From the NCBI RefSeq assembly GCF_048771995.1, contig NC_133026.1, positions 94,456,501 to 94,520,500 on the forward strand: a stretch of DNA of 64,000 nucleotides, read 5' to 3'. Made by a program: the position numbers and the translations under genes. Below are positions 53,207 through 64,000 of the stretch, piece by piece (within the stretch, counting starts at the first letter, position 1; each line of letters opens with the position of its first letter). The DNA is from Taeniopygia guttata (lineage: Eukaryota; Chordata; Aves; Passeriformes; Estrildidae). The notes under the pieces are model-generated. The model ran no database searches and was not told the origin of the DNA. It saw only the letters and a list, made by a program, of their open reading frames with translations.

Positions 53207-54008
53207 AATGACTTTCAATGTTTATTTGGTGGCTCTAGTTGCAAAAACTTCAGAAAAAGCAAACTGGTTTTAACCTGGAGGAGGTGCAAGATGCACAATC
53301 TTCTCCCTGATAATGGGAAGTAAATCATTATTATACTTATTTAAATATTTGACTAGTAGTTTGTTTCATGTCTTTACTATTTTTATTTTCATTTTCTTGT
53401 CTCACAGAAGTAGTTTAGGAAGCTGAATTCTAGCTTCCCTGGTCTAATTATAAGATCTCAGTACTTTGAAATTTTCCTCCACTTTACATAATTCTGTTAC
53501 TGATGTCTATATGTCCTTTTCAGACCTCATTTCTCTATAACTACAACTTTAGAGGATTGATAAATATTCAGGTCTTTAAGACCTTCTTAATCCATAAGTG
53601 TTCTGCATATTTCCCTACAATGCTATCTTTATAATTTTCATTTTCTTTTATTTGTTATTGATTTCGATTTCAAGCTGATGTTAATTTTGGGTCTTGGTTC
53701 TAACCTCCAAAGTAGCTAGTGTGTTGGCCAAAGATATGAGGGACTTAATTTTGATTCTGGAGATGCCCAGTAATTGGTCTTTTGGGGGATGTATGTTTGC
53801 AGGTGTTTTTCAGGAGGCTACTCCAGTACCCAGACATCTCACAGCATTTTTTTTAGTTTTCTTTAGTCCCATCAAAATCTTGTACCGTGATGGAAGAGTT
53901 CACTTAAATGCAGGTTCAAAAATACAGCTACCCACCTCAGCCTTGCTCTCCAAGTTCTGTTATTTGCAACCCATTTTCAGGGAAGTTTTCCGAACAATTG
54001 CAACCGGA

Positions 54009-54023
54009 GTTGCCATGGTATCC
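54009..54023. promoter_or_regulatory. RFX/X-box-like motif
   Basis: GTTGCCATGGTATCC matches the palindromic RFX site GTTGCCATGGNAAC at 13 of 14 positions. RFX proteins bind such X-boxes, often in ciliary or immune promoters and in enhancers. It stands alone here, without a promoter-like setting, so it may be chance. Confidence 0.3.
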
Positions 54024-57000
54024 ATGAAACAGACCCAGTCAGTACCCTGCAACAAGGCATCCATTCAGCACCAGTGCATCACATAAAAGCTTTTGCCTAA
54101 ACTGAGAAGCAGAGGAGTTAATTCCTGAATACCTTTGTCATTACATATAGGTTCACCATTAGTTTAGAGCTGTAAATTTGTTAAAAACATTGCATTCAGA
54201 CCTTCACTGAAGCTTGAACCTGTCTTTCAACCTGATATTAATTATTGAAATCAGCCACAGGGGTTGTTAAGGAAAAAAAAATATCCTGCAAAATATTTGC
54301 ACAGAGGAATGAGATCTACCTTGTAAACAACCATTTGGAAATTTTTTTCATTGCAGTGTAAGAGCTGTGCCAGAAGTTATTGGCCAACCATCTTTGCTTT
54401 TCTGAAACTCTAGTAATTTTGTGTAAATGGTTGACTGAGTCCTGACTTCTACAGGGACTCTATAAATATCTGGTAGAAATCTTTTTTCTAAGTGTTCATA
54501 TTTGAGACTGTTTTAGCCATATTCAGAGTTAGACTTATTTCTCATTGCATTATTCCAGTTAATGTTACAACATTTTGTAAACAAAGTATTGGTTAGTTTT
54601 CCTTCAGACGTTCTATTGTATCTTTTGTATTTGCTCCAGCGGTCTAAGATTTGTAAAGTTCCAGTGCCTGTGGAAGTGTGTTGATTTAAATTGCTGTCTC
54701 TGAATTTGCGTCTTGATAGATTGCTTTCCTGATAATATCTTCTTCATGTGTTTAAGATGGTGAACACATTAGGTCAGTCGGTCTTTTTGGAGGTGACTGA
54801 ACTCCTTTTGTGTAGAGTAGGTGGAGAAGGAGGAAGGGAGAAGAAATATTTGGTTAGCATGTTTGCTGGCCATGGGCTGGTTCCTGGATGTAAATTGTGG
54901 ATGGTGTGTCTCCATTGTGTTTGACCCCTGAGAGTCTTTAGGCAGCCCTGCTGACAAACTTTTTTCTTTTTTGTGTCTCCTGCCATGCTCTCCAATGGCT
55001 ATGGTCTATCCTTTTAAAGTGTCCTTTGTTTTCCCACTTTGGGTGTTATTGTGAAATCAAGCATAGATGGATGTTCTGGAACCTTCATGATGGGCTCTGT
55101 CATCCAAACTTGTCGTCCTTTTATCTCTTTCTCTTCTTGTTCCTTCTGGGGCCTCCATAGCCATGCTCTCTCCCTTCCTAGCAATTTTAACATTTCAATT
55201 ACAAAACCTGAGCAGAAAAAAAAGAAGTTGTTGATTTGCCATTTTTGTGGTCCATGAACCATGCAGAGAAAGATTGGTAGAGGTAGAGCAAAAGGAAAAT
55301 GGAAATTGCTAGGAGAGATTAAGAATTTCTCTGAACTTCTTAATTCAACAGCCATAAAAGGAGCTGCAGACAGTTCTTTTGCTGTTGAATGTATGGGGCC
55401 CTTAGAGACAGCTTTCTTTGCTGTGCTTTTTGCAGCATCTTCCATCATCAGAGAGTGTGTAGAAAGTGATGTGTGCAACTAACACTCCATGGGAGCAGAG
55501 AACTGCCTAGAGCTGATTCAAACACAGGAAGCAGCTGCCAGAAGCCTTCTCTCTGTCTGTGACCATAAAGTACCAGGGAATAGGAATGTTTTGTCTTAGC
55601 CTGCAAGTACTTCAAATTATGGAAGGCAGCAAGTCTAGTGTTAGGACTTCCTGTCTTCTTCTCACCTTAAGACTCATTTTACAGGAAAGCAGAAACTGGT
55701 TTTCATAAATATAAAATGAGAAAAAAAAGGTTTCTGTCAACTCATATGTGTTACAGTGGTTAATGGCATAGATATCAAGTGCTAACTTCCTCTTGATAAA
55801 CATTTCTGCTTTTGTCCGTCGTGTTTCTACGCTCAGCCTTTTCCTCAAAAAGGCCAGAGTGTAGAGAAGGTTAAAATTACTACTAATAAAATAAATTAAT
55901 CAATTTTGAAAATGCTGAAAGAAGAAAAAAAGAGTGAGGTGTCAATAGAACAGAAATACCAAAACTAGAGAAGGAAGATTTTGGGTAAGTCTTAAAAGAC
56001 AAAAAGAATGTAATGGTGAAGTCAGAAAAGATAGGAAGACTGATATTAGAAAAAAAAAATGATAAAACAAAGTGGGTCATGTAGCAACTAATCAATTACA
56101 GCATTATAAAATATAATGCAAAAATATTTGTGACAATGAGGAGCAACAGACTATAACAGCTCTAACTACACAGTGCAACAGAGATACTTGTCTGGCTCTG
56201 AAAGCATTACAGCTTCATCAGCGTGTGCCTGGGCTAATTAACACAAGTGTGGAGTGGTGCCGAGACACCTGCAGGGCTCCCAGCCCTGGGGCAGGCAAAC
56301 TGGCAGATGGAGTGTCTGCAGCATGCCTTGAGTTGCACCTGAGAGCAGAGGCCAAGATTGCCTGACCCAACCTAATGGAAATATAAACAAGAAGACTTGG
56401 AAATTGCCTTCTTGAAGAGTTTTAGGTGATAAAGAGGGAGAAAGAATGGAAGAGGAAGAAAAGGAAAGGGGAGAAAGAGAATAGATAGCAAGGGGCTTTG
56501 GTCCCAAGAATAAGAAGAAATAAAAGAACATGGTGCCTCCCAGATATCAACCGCATCAGCTCACATCCTCCTGTCATTTCTTCCAGTTTACACTAAGTGT
56601 TTGAAGCTCCATACTTGTGAAGGGCTTTGGAGTAAAAAGTAGGGCAAGGGGGATGGGAAATATTTTGCCTGGAACAGCTGACAGTGGCACTGTTCTTCCT
56701 TTTGTGTGATATAAACAACTGTTGCTATTTTCAAACTGTGCATCATTCTTATCTCTGTTAAAAAGAGCTATGAGGTTTTTTTGGTGGGTTTTTTTGTATT
56801 TTTAAAATCCTTGTAGTATTGAAAGTGACTTGGGATGGCTTATCCTGTCTTTTAGAAAGTGGAATCAAGACAAAGGGTAATAGATGGTTTGCTCAAGTGC
56901 AGAGGAGATGTGTTCTGTATAAAATATTTCATTCCAAACCTCCATGGTCTTACTCTGCTGTCTCCTCAGTGGAGATCCACATGAGCAGTCTTCTCACTAA

Positions 57001-60000
57001 TTTACCAACACAGGAATAAATAAATCACAAGTAATTCCTGAACTTGTGGCACAAACTCAATATCCTGCCTAGCAAAGGGATTCTGTGACTTTCTCCTGTA
57101 TTTAGATGAGTGCTGTAGAGGAATGAAGTATAGTCTCAGATAAATGCCACAGTGAATGGAAATTTATGTGCCAGAATGAACTCAGTTAGCAATGTAGTTC
57201 TTGTGCTGTATTGAATATTAAAGTGAGTGAAATTGCTGCATACAGTTTGGACTGTCATGCATTTTAATGTTGAATTCAGAAAGCCTCCTTTTTAAAGTTT
57301 CTTCAGTTAATCTTGGAGAAATAAATGACAAAATCAAATTCTGACCTGCTACGGAAATTTAGATAATTGCTTGATTCAGAGTTTCTTTCAGTTCTGTTGT
57401 GAAGAACTTGTCTTCTGAGATGCAATTAAAAAAGATTTTTTTTCCCCCTTGAGCCACAGTCTTGGTGAGCTGATAAAAGCTGAGATGTCTTTTTTATTAT
57501 TATTACTATTTTTTTGTATTTTTCACTTTTCATTCATAGTTAGCTTATTTTTTCCCATGATAGGTGTTTTCAGAAGTTTCTGTAAATCAATCCAAGTGCT
57601 AATACAGAGTTCCAGGACTGTATGTGAAATATGAAGTATTGTAGTTGTAATAATTCAACAGGTGACTGAAAAATATTGAAAAATAAAAACATATTATCTG
57701 TAAATGTGGAGAAAATTAAGTCAAATGTTCATGAAAAAATGGAAAAATCCCTTTCAAGATTTATATTTACTGGAAAATACAGATTATTTTATTTACAAAT
57801 ATTATTACATATATATGAAATATTTGAAAAAATGCTTCTTTAGTTATAGTACCAAATGGATAAAATTTGAGGAATATTAAATGACACCGTAAAGTTGCTG
57901 CTGATTTATAATCCAACCCCTGAATACTAAATGAGATGGGGATACAAAGGAAATTATATGTGAGTTCATATCTGAAGATTGCTTGTCACTCTGTCTATGC
58001 AGGAGGTAAAATAGCTGTAAAAGTATGAGGAATTCTGAAAAAAAAGAATAAGTGTTTTAAATTCAATTTTGCAATATTTATCTGAAGTTTTAAGAGCCTA
58101 TCATGAGACCAAGCTAAATTTTTCAATCTATTCTTTTTCTGGTTGGGAACTTTGTGAGTATGACAACAAACAATTACAGCCAAGAAAACTAATATAGAAA
58201 GCCTTTTCAGTGGGCGCTTTATTGTATTTCCTCCATCACTGTTCTTAGCATTTATCTGTTCCTGACTTACAGTTCTGAGCCAGTGTTTCACTTTAGACAC
58301 CTGTGCCTTATCTATAAACTGCTTGTGGAAAAAAATATCTATTGGGATGCTGTTGCAATGTATTTTATTGGATAGGGTTAGAAGTATTTCAGTTAGCTAC
58401 TCTGTTGATACATTTTTTTCTCTTAAGCTTTTCTAATATCTATACTATTTATTTAATTCATCATTTTATCATATCACAGAGAGAAAAATTTTAGGAGGAA
58501 AATTATTTGAATCAATGTCATGCTCCTGCTTTTTGTCCCTGATCCCTTTATTCTCAATATTTAAGGAGTATAGTCAGCAATTTTGTAGTCTAAAATTATG
58601 TCTTGAATGGAATCCTTGTAACATTTTACATGCACACGGATGACATTTATATTTAAGTATTTTTATCATGCAAGCATACATTTTAGTTTCATTCAGAACC
58701 ATATCCTTGAGTGAAACCACTGCTGATTATCCCAGCTTCAAAAATATGATGGGGTGAACCCCTACCCCATGTATCTGAAAAATCAAATTTAACTTTCCTC
58801 TTTCAACCTTGTGAAACCACATAAAGCACATTTGGAGGTGTAGAAATCTGCAACAAAGCAAATGAAGGCAGTTTGACCCACAGAAAATTGGACAGAAAGA
58901 AAAGAGACAAGACCATGCAAGAATGGTGAATACTAAACTTGAAAGTGTTTCTAATGCTTGCAAGTTTGCAATACCCATCAGGTATTGCAGCAGGGAATTA
59001 CGAGCTAGAGAGGGCAATGTACATCTTTTTGTTAGTGGGGACCAGTTGAAACAAAGGACTTCCACCTAAACTAGGTAGAATTTAAGGACTTGAGTCTTAA
59101 GCTGTGTGCTGGAAGGCCCACTGCTCAACTCAGAGGCGCGTCAAACTCAGGAGATATCTCCTGAGAGGTCCCTCACTCTGATCTGCTATACATATGCAGA
59201 AACATTCTGGCTTGAGGATCATGTAGGTTTTACCTTTCCAAATTGCTTAAGAGGTCTGGCCTGAGTATAGGACCAAGCACACAAAAAAAGTTCAAGCTAC
59301 AATAAAAATAGAAAAAAAAGCACCTATATTTTCCAGACTGCCATTTCAAGATAAGAAATATTATTAAATCTAGTCTTGTTGACAGGAAAAGTATTATTTA
59401 TCCATAAGAGTTTGATTAAGAGGAAGATTAATTTTCAAGCAGGACATTGAAAAAAACCTATTAACTTTCCAATTGTTGCAAAGGAACTTTCCTCCTGTGA
59501 TTTGTTGTATGTCTCTGTCTTACTGAGAAGAGAAATCCTCATTTATTACTGTTTATTCTCCATGTGTCCAGAGGGCTTGGGGTATAAACTAATTTAAAAA
59601 TTATCTTGTCTACATGTTTTACCTAGAGCAGTGATGATGTGAGCATCCTTGAGCTGCCGAAGACATGAAAAAAAGGTTTGTCTTATTTGTTTTCTTTACA
59701 AATCTGCCTATCTGCTGACTCCATTTAATTGAGAGTTTTCTTAAAATGTGGTCTGTGGGGACATGGAAGGAAAACTGCAATTGATATACATGTGTGCCCA
59801 TATATCTGTCTATTTGTATGAGGTAAAAGGATCATGACAATATTTCCCACTAAATGGTAATGATACTCACGAATTTCAATCACTGAGACATTCCATGTCT
59901 GGAATCTTAAAAAAATTAAAAATATATCTAGAGGATGTCATAGATGAAAGAAATTCAGATGTCCTCAGGATTCTGATGGTTAAACCTGTGCAAAATCAAG

Positions 60001-60155
60001 TTTGGCCATCCAATCAGTGAGAAAGGTAGTCCATTGGAACTGATGATGAAGGGTTCTCCCCAATAAGTGTCTGTCAGCCCCTGTTTTTGCTTGCAGACTG
60101 GCTTCTGGCTGACTTTCAAGTTTTACTTGGAAGTAATATGCCATAATTTAATTAT

Positions 60156-60215
60156 AATAGAAGATTTCAGTAATATGGTATATTATAATATACCATATTA
60201 CTGAAATCCTCTATT
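60156..60215. repeat. Near-perfect 60-base palindrome, no spacer
   Basis: The left arm (60156-60185) and right arm (60186-60215) are 30-base reverse complements with a single mismatch (60162 versus 60209). The centre is TATTATAATA. The arms contain GATTTCAGTAATATGG and its complement CCATATTACTGAAATC. The arms are not simple repeats. Such a structure can extrude as a cruciform or fold as RNA hairpin. It is most simply explained by a template-switch replication event; a MITE remnant is an alternative. Confidence 0.95.
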
Positions 60216-61309
60216 GCTTGAGTATTTTCTTGGTCTTTTCTAGATAGCATCTCTAAGCCTTTTAAATTTACTTTTTTTCTCACGACTTGCTTTTTCCCAG
60301 CCTTTTCCCTGCTCTTCTCGTACTCCTAAATGCCTTTTATTTGTGGACTCTTGACTTAACTCCCCCACAGTGCAACTAGCTGATGACTATAGTAAATGCT
60401 ACAACTTTCCTTCACTCATGTTGAAGGCAGAATTTCTTCTCTCTTCCAAATGAGAAAGCTTTGCTTCTCACCAGATTAGATGACAGGGAAATGATGAGCT
60501 ACATATTCAGGTACACAACGCAGTAAAAGGTTATACAATAAGAAATTAATGTTTTGGCTGCAGCTGCACTAGTACCCCGATTCAGGTTATGTAAGAATGC
60601 CAAGAGAGGGACTATTAGATTTTGATGATGTTCATCATGTTGTGTTCACATTGGTGCCCAAGTATGACTTTGTCACTGATGGTGACTGACAGTCTGTTTA
60701 TCCTCACTTATAAATTTGCTGCTTAGCTCGTGAACCTTTCATGAGGCCTTTAAAAACTTGTTAATCTGATAGGATTCAATAAAAGACAGGGAGGTAGAGT
60801 TATTTCGCTGATTCATCCTGCCAGCCACACTGATACAAAAACCTGGCTCCACACCAGGAGTGTAAAAATGACTGAGTTTCTCTTTGGCAAAGAAGACTCC
60901 ATATGCTTTACGGACAGTAAAGTTCACAGAGAAGATTATGTCAAGATTTATGTCTACTGTTATTTAAGTTAATGAGGGAAATCTATCTCAGGGTAATGCA
61001 TGCATAAGATCCAGTTGAATTAACTGTTTTAAGAGCATGATGAAAACCTATCAGGTTGCATATGTTACTAGACTTTTTCTTCTAGTTGCAGTGAAAAGCA
61101 AAGTGGCATTTCCTTTTTCTCCTTCTGTTCATACTTTTAGTGAAGAAAAAGTAATTTTGGGGGTTATGGAATTATGAAGAATTTAATTTGCTTTAAGATT
61201 TTAAAGGTTAAAAGCCTGAAGAAGTTAATTATTACAAGTGGGAATGTGAAAGTCAGCTGGAGATGTCAATTTAATAGGAAAAATAAGATTAGAAAAGGGA
61301 GCTGCAGAC

Positions 61310-61450
61310 TAAGTGTACTTTTATAATGATGGTAAATTAATTACATTAATGCAGCCCATTAAACATTCCATTTATACATCAAAATCTTGTCAGGTGAAAG
61401 AGGTCTTAATCTGATGGTTTAATATTTTTATTATAAATTTATCTTTCAGT
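61310..61450. promoter_or_regulatory. Candidate conserved non-coding element
   Basis: GGTAAATTAATTACATTAAT, CCCATTAAAC and GATGGTTTAATA lie in a short unique stretch with no open frame. The homeodomain-core density resembles vertebrate developmental enhancers. Inference only. Confidence 0.25.
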
Positions 61451-63709
61451 ATCAGTTTATATTCAACAGTGCATCTGTTCTGGGACTCTATACAGATGCT
61501 TTCTTACTGTCTCTTTGCCAAAATGAAAGTGGTCCCACCTCAACAGTGTTGTACTGGTAGTGAAAGCAATCAGAAAATCTTCTGTTCTCCCAGTCCATGG
61601 GCAGGTACAAAGGCAATCACTGAGCTAGACTGAGGTCTTGTCAAATGCAAAATAACAATTAATATCTTGGGAGGAAGGAGAGGAATTGCATTTTAATAAT
61701 TTACTGTACTCAAGTAGAGCATGGCTTGTTTTTGGAAATCACAAAGCCAAAACCTAAATATCATTGAGTTAGTAAAAGTTTGTGACAATTCTAGAATAAT
61801 TGAAATAATAAAAATTATAATAATGTGGTAACAGTATAGAGTTACATACAGCTATTGTGACAGAAAGTCCCACATTAAACTTGAACTGGTAGCTGTGCTA
61901 GTTGAGACAAAGTATTTAAAGCAGCAACCCAGATCAGGAATTCTGTGTATTGGCCCATTGTGTTTTCTTGTCTTTAGAAGCTGCACTGGTTACCAGGTAT
62001 ACCAAGTGTGGAGTTAGGGTTTTATTTATTTGCAGGACTGCAGACTTCTATAGTAAGACATCTTTCATTTCAGAATATTGTGGATGTAAAGAGATAAGAT
62101 GGACAAAATGTTCTGATTCAATGGGTAGAGAAGCAGGTGTATACATTTTATCCAGCTAGAGGAGTATCAGTGTAGTCTCCCTAGCCTACACTTATTGGGC
62201 TTTCTACATCTAAAGAAGAAAGAGAGGGACATGTTCTCTATCACCAACTGAAACAATCTATTTCTGTGCAGGTTCCTCAGATGGATAAAGAGGATTTCAT
62301 AAGTTGTACATTATGTCAGACCCAGGGATGATGACTAAAATTAGAGCTCTTGGGTAAAAAAACACTCTCTGTAATGGCTTCCAACTAAGAAATGTAGGTG
62401 GTTTTGTTGTTCTGTTTTGTTTTGTCTCCTTTTTAAAAAAAAAAATCAGGAATCTCTTGCTTTTTCTCATGAAGTTGTCAAAAAATAATGCAAACTCAAG
62501 AAAATTACAAACAAGCCAGCATCATTGAAATTATGTATATTTATGGAAATGTGGAGATGATGGCAGTCCAGTTTTTTCTGCCAATATTGAATAGAAGTGA
62601 AAGGGTTTGGGTGAAGTCACAAAGGTCACTTGATTGTTTTTTGATTTAAGATATTTATATTAAAACATTAAAAAAAAAAAAAAGAAAGTAAATCCTTCAA
62701 GATTTCCAAAAGTTTTTCTACTGCCCTCAGAAACAGGTTTTAGGTAAATTTTCATTCAAGCTGAATTTTAAAGTTTTGCTATCTTCTGTGATAAGACTTA
62801 AAAAAAAAGCTTTGTGTTGTTGATTCAATCTATTCCCCTTTTTTAACCCCACATACAAAAAAATACCTCACTCCTGTGAATAAAGAGTGAAAGCAAAAGC
62901 CTTGTCTTTTACATTGTTTTTTCTTGAACTGAATCACATAGACCACATAATCAGATATTAGCCATAGACCTCTTATCTCAACTACTCTGCTTGAAAGGGG
63001 CAGGCTGCATAAAGAGCAATAATCAGAACCCAGTGAACTGTTTTTTGTCTTCAGCATGTTTCCTTCTAATGTTATCTTCATTAATCTTCTATTTAGTTGG
63101 GAAAGTAAACTTCTCAGTGAATTGCCTGTGTTCTGATTTCCCTTTAAATTTAATACTACATAAAAATCTGTTCCATGTGGTAGAACAGGCAGTTAATTCT
63201 TGTTGCTATCACAAGTGTGTGTGTGTTTCAAGATAAGTTGATAATACTGTCTTGAAGCAGCATGGAAAGGACTGGGAAGTTCAGGAAAAAATTCGAGAAG
63301 ACAGGGAAAAGGAAGAAGGCAAGGAGGGGCTGACAGGAAGTAGCTGTAATAGGAGCAGAGAGAAAGCAAACATTGAAAAGTTGATCAGAAAATGATTGCC
63401 TTCAAAGAAATTGAAACTTTGCAGCTGTTGAGCACAAGAAAGACATAATAAACCTTCACAGTGAAGTGCTTTCTTAGAAAGAGTGGTATTATATTCATAT
63501 TGATTCACTGAAAGCAATAATACTAGGGAGAAATGTCAATTTCCTTCAACTCCTGGTTCAGGGAGGATGCATATGGCAGAAGTGGGGCCAGGCTAAATAG
63601 GTCTGCCCTTTCTCAGCATCCTTGATTGTGTTGGCAAATAGCTATGTTCCCTTCCTTGCTCTGTCCTGAAGCTTTTCATTTGCTTGCTATTTATTTTTCC
63701 CATTTGTTT

Positions 63710-63765
63710 TCTATTTTACATATATTTTACATATTTACATATATGTCCCTTTACATATATTTTTA
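63710..63765. repeat. TTTACATATA-rich low-complexity patch
   Basis: The word TTTACATAT recurs four times with short variable spacers. It is a decayed simple repeat. A separate (GT)6 stub lies at 63215-63226. Confidence 0.7.
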
Positions 63766-64000
63766 AAAATTATTTTTCTACTTTTCAGTCTGCAGACTTG
63801 TTTCCTTTCTTCTCTGCTGTTTGAAGTCCCTTTTCCATTCAATAGAAAAATGTGTTATTTGGGGTAGAGACACCTGTGGCTAAATGTTTTCTACTGTAAT
63901 TTGACTTAATAGAGTAACAATAATAGGTGAGGAAAGTGCAAAACTTTCTGTGCAGAAGCGTGATCCCACTTGGTATGGCAACTGTGTGTGTAGAATAAGG

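Larger units (their letters stand above)
51263..64000. other. Non-genic AT-rich stretch
   Basis: No recognisable gene to the end of the window. Open frames of 154 codons (minus, 55014-55478) and 130 codons (plus, 53694-54086) match nothing I know. The G+C-richer piece at about 56215-56375 has no gene or recognised repeat. Simple tracts, a large palindrome and motif patches are listed separately. Confidence 0.68.

Noticed and set aside
53694-54086. 130-codon open frame, plus strand
   Set aside because: No known domain. The hydrophobic part comes from T-rich sequence. Kept only as the setting of the RFX-like motif.
55014-55478. 154-codon open frame, minus strand, with Lys/Glu-rich end
   Set aside because: Two plus-strand open frames cover the same DNA and nothing resembles a known protein. 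The Phe run comes from an A-rich tract.
56215-56375. G+C-richer patch as a CpG island or promoter
   Set aside because: Few CpG sites, and no initiator, TATA-like setting or adjoining gene.

Overview
The window looks like avian nuclear DNA. The evidence is a set of CR1 LINE fragments with the bird-type 3' end (a GGTCCCTTCCAACC-like block followed by ATTCTATGATTCT-like terminal repeats) plus two LTR-like units resembling endogenous retroviral LTRs I recall from bird, especially songbird, genomes. Base composition is AT-rich, with many poly-A/poly-T runs and (GTTT)n-like tracts. There are no bacterial features: no operons, no ribosome binding sites, no CRISPR array and no tRNA or rRNA gene that I can recognise.

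I find no protein-coding gene I can name. Long open frames are few, about the number expected by chance in AT-rich DNA of this size, and none resembles a family I know. The window is best read as a gene desert or the inside of a very long intron. Two short stretches (15951-16020 and 32734-32824) have splice-site-like borders and an open frame. A third open frame runs off the left edge (1-231). All three are weak candidates.

Layout. 1-6911: unique AT-rich DNA. 6912-7325: CR1 (+). 7326-11900: unique DNA with a 27-base A run. 11901-12184: LTR-like unit (+). 12185-23339: unique DNA with an exon-like stretch and a homeodomain-site-rich patch. 23340-23391: CR1 tail (-). 27211-27783: solo LTR (-). 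33133-33325: CR1 (-). 38826-39213: CR1 (+). 45088-45812: the longest CR1 copy (-), still showing the end of its reverse transcriptase reading frame. 51070-51262: an old CR1/L3-like tail (+). 51263-64000: unique DNA containing a near-perfect 60-base palindrome at 60156-60215.

No gene cooperation can be described. The possible function in this window is regulatory: several unique patches are rich in homeodomain, SOX-like or RFX-like motifs and read like conserved non-coding elements. Without an alignment that is inference only. Repeat borders are by eye and good to roughly 10-20 bases.
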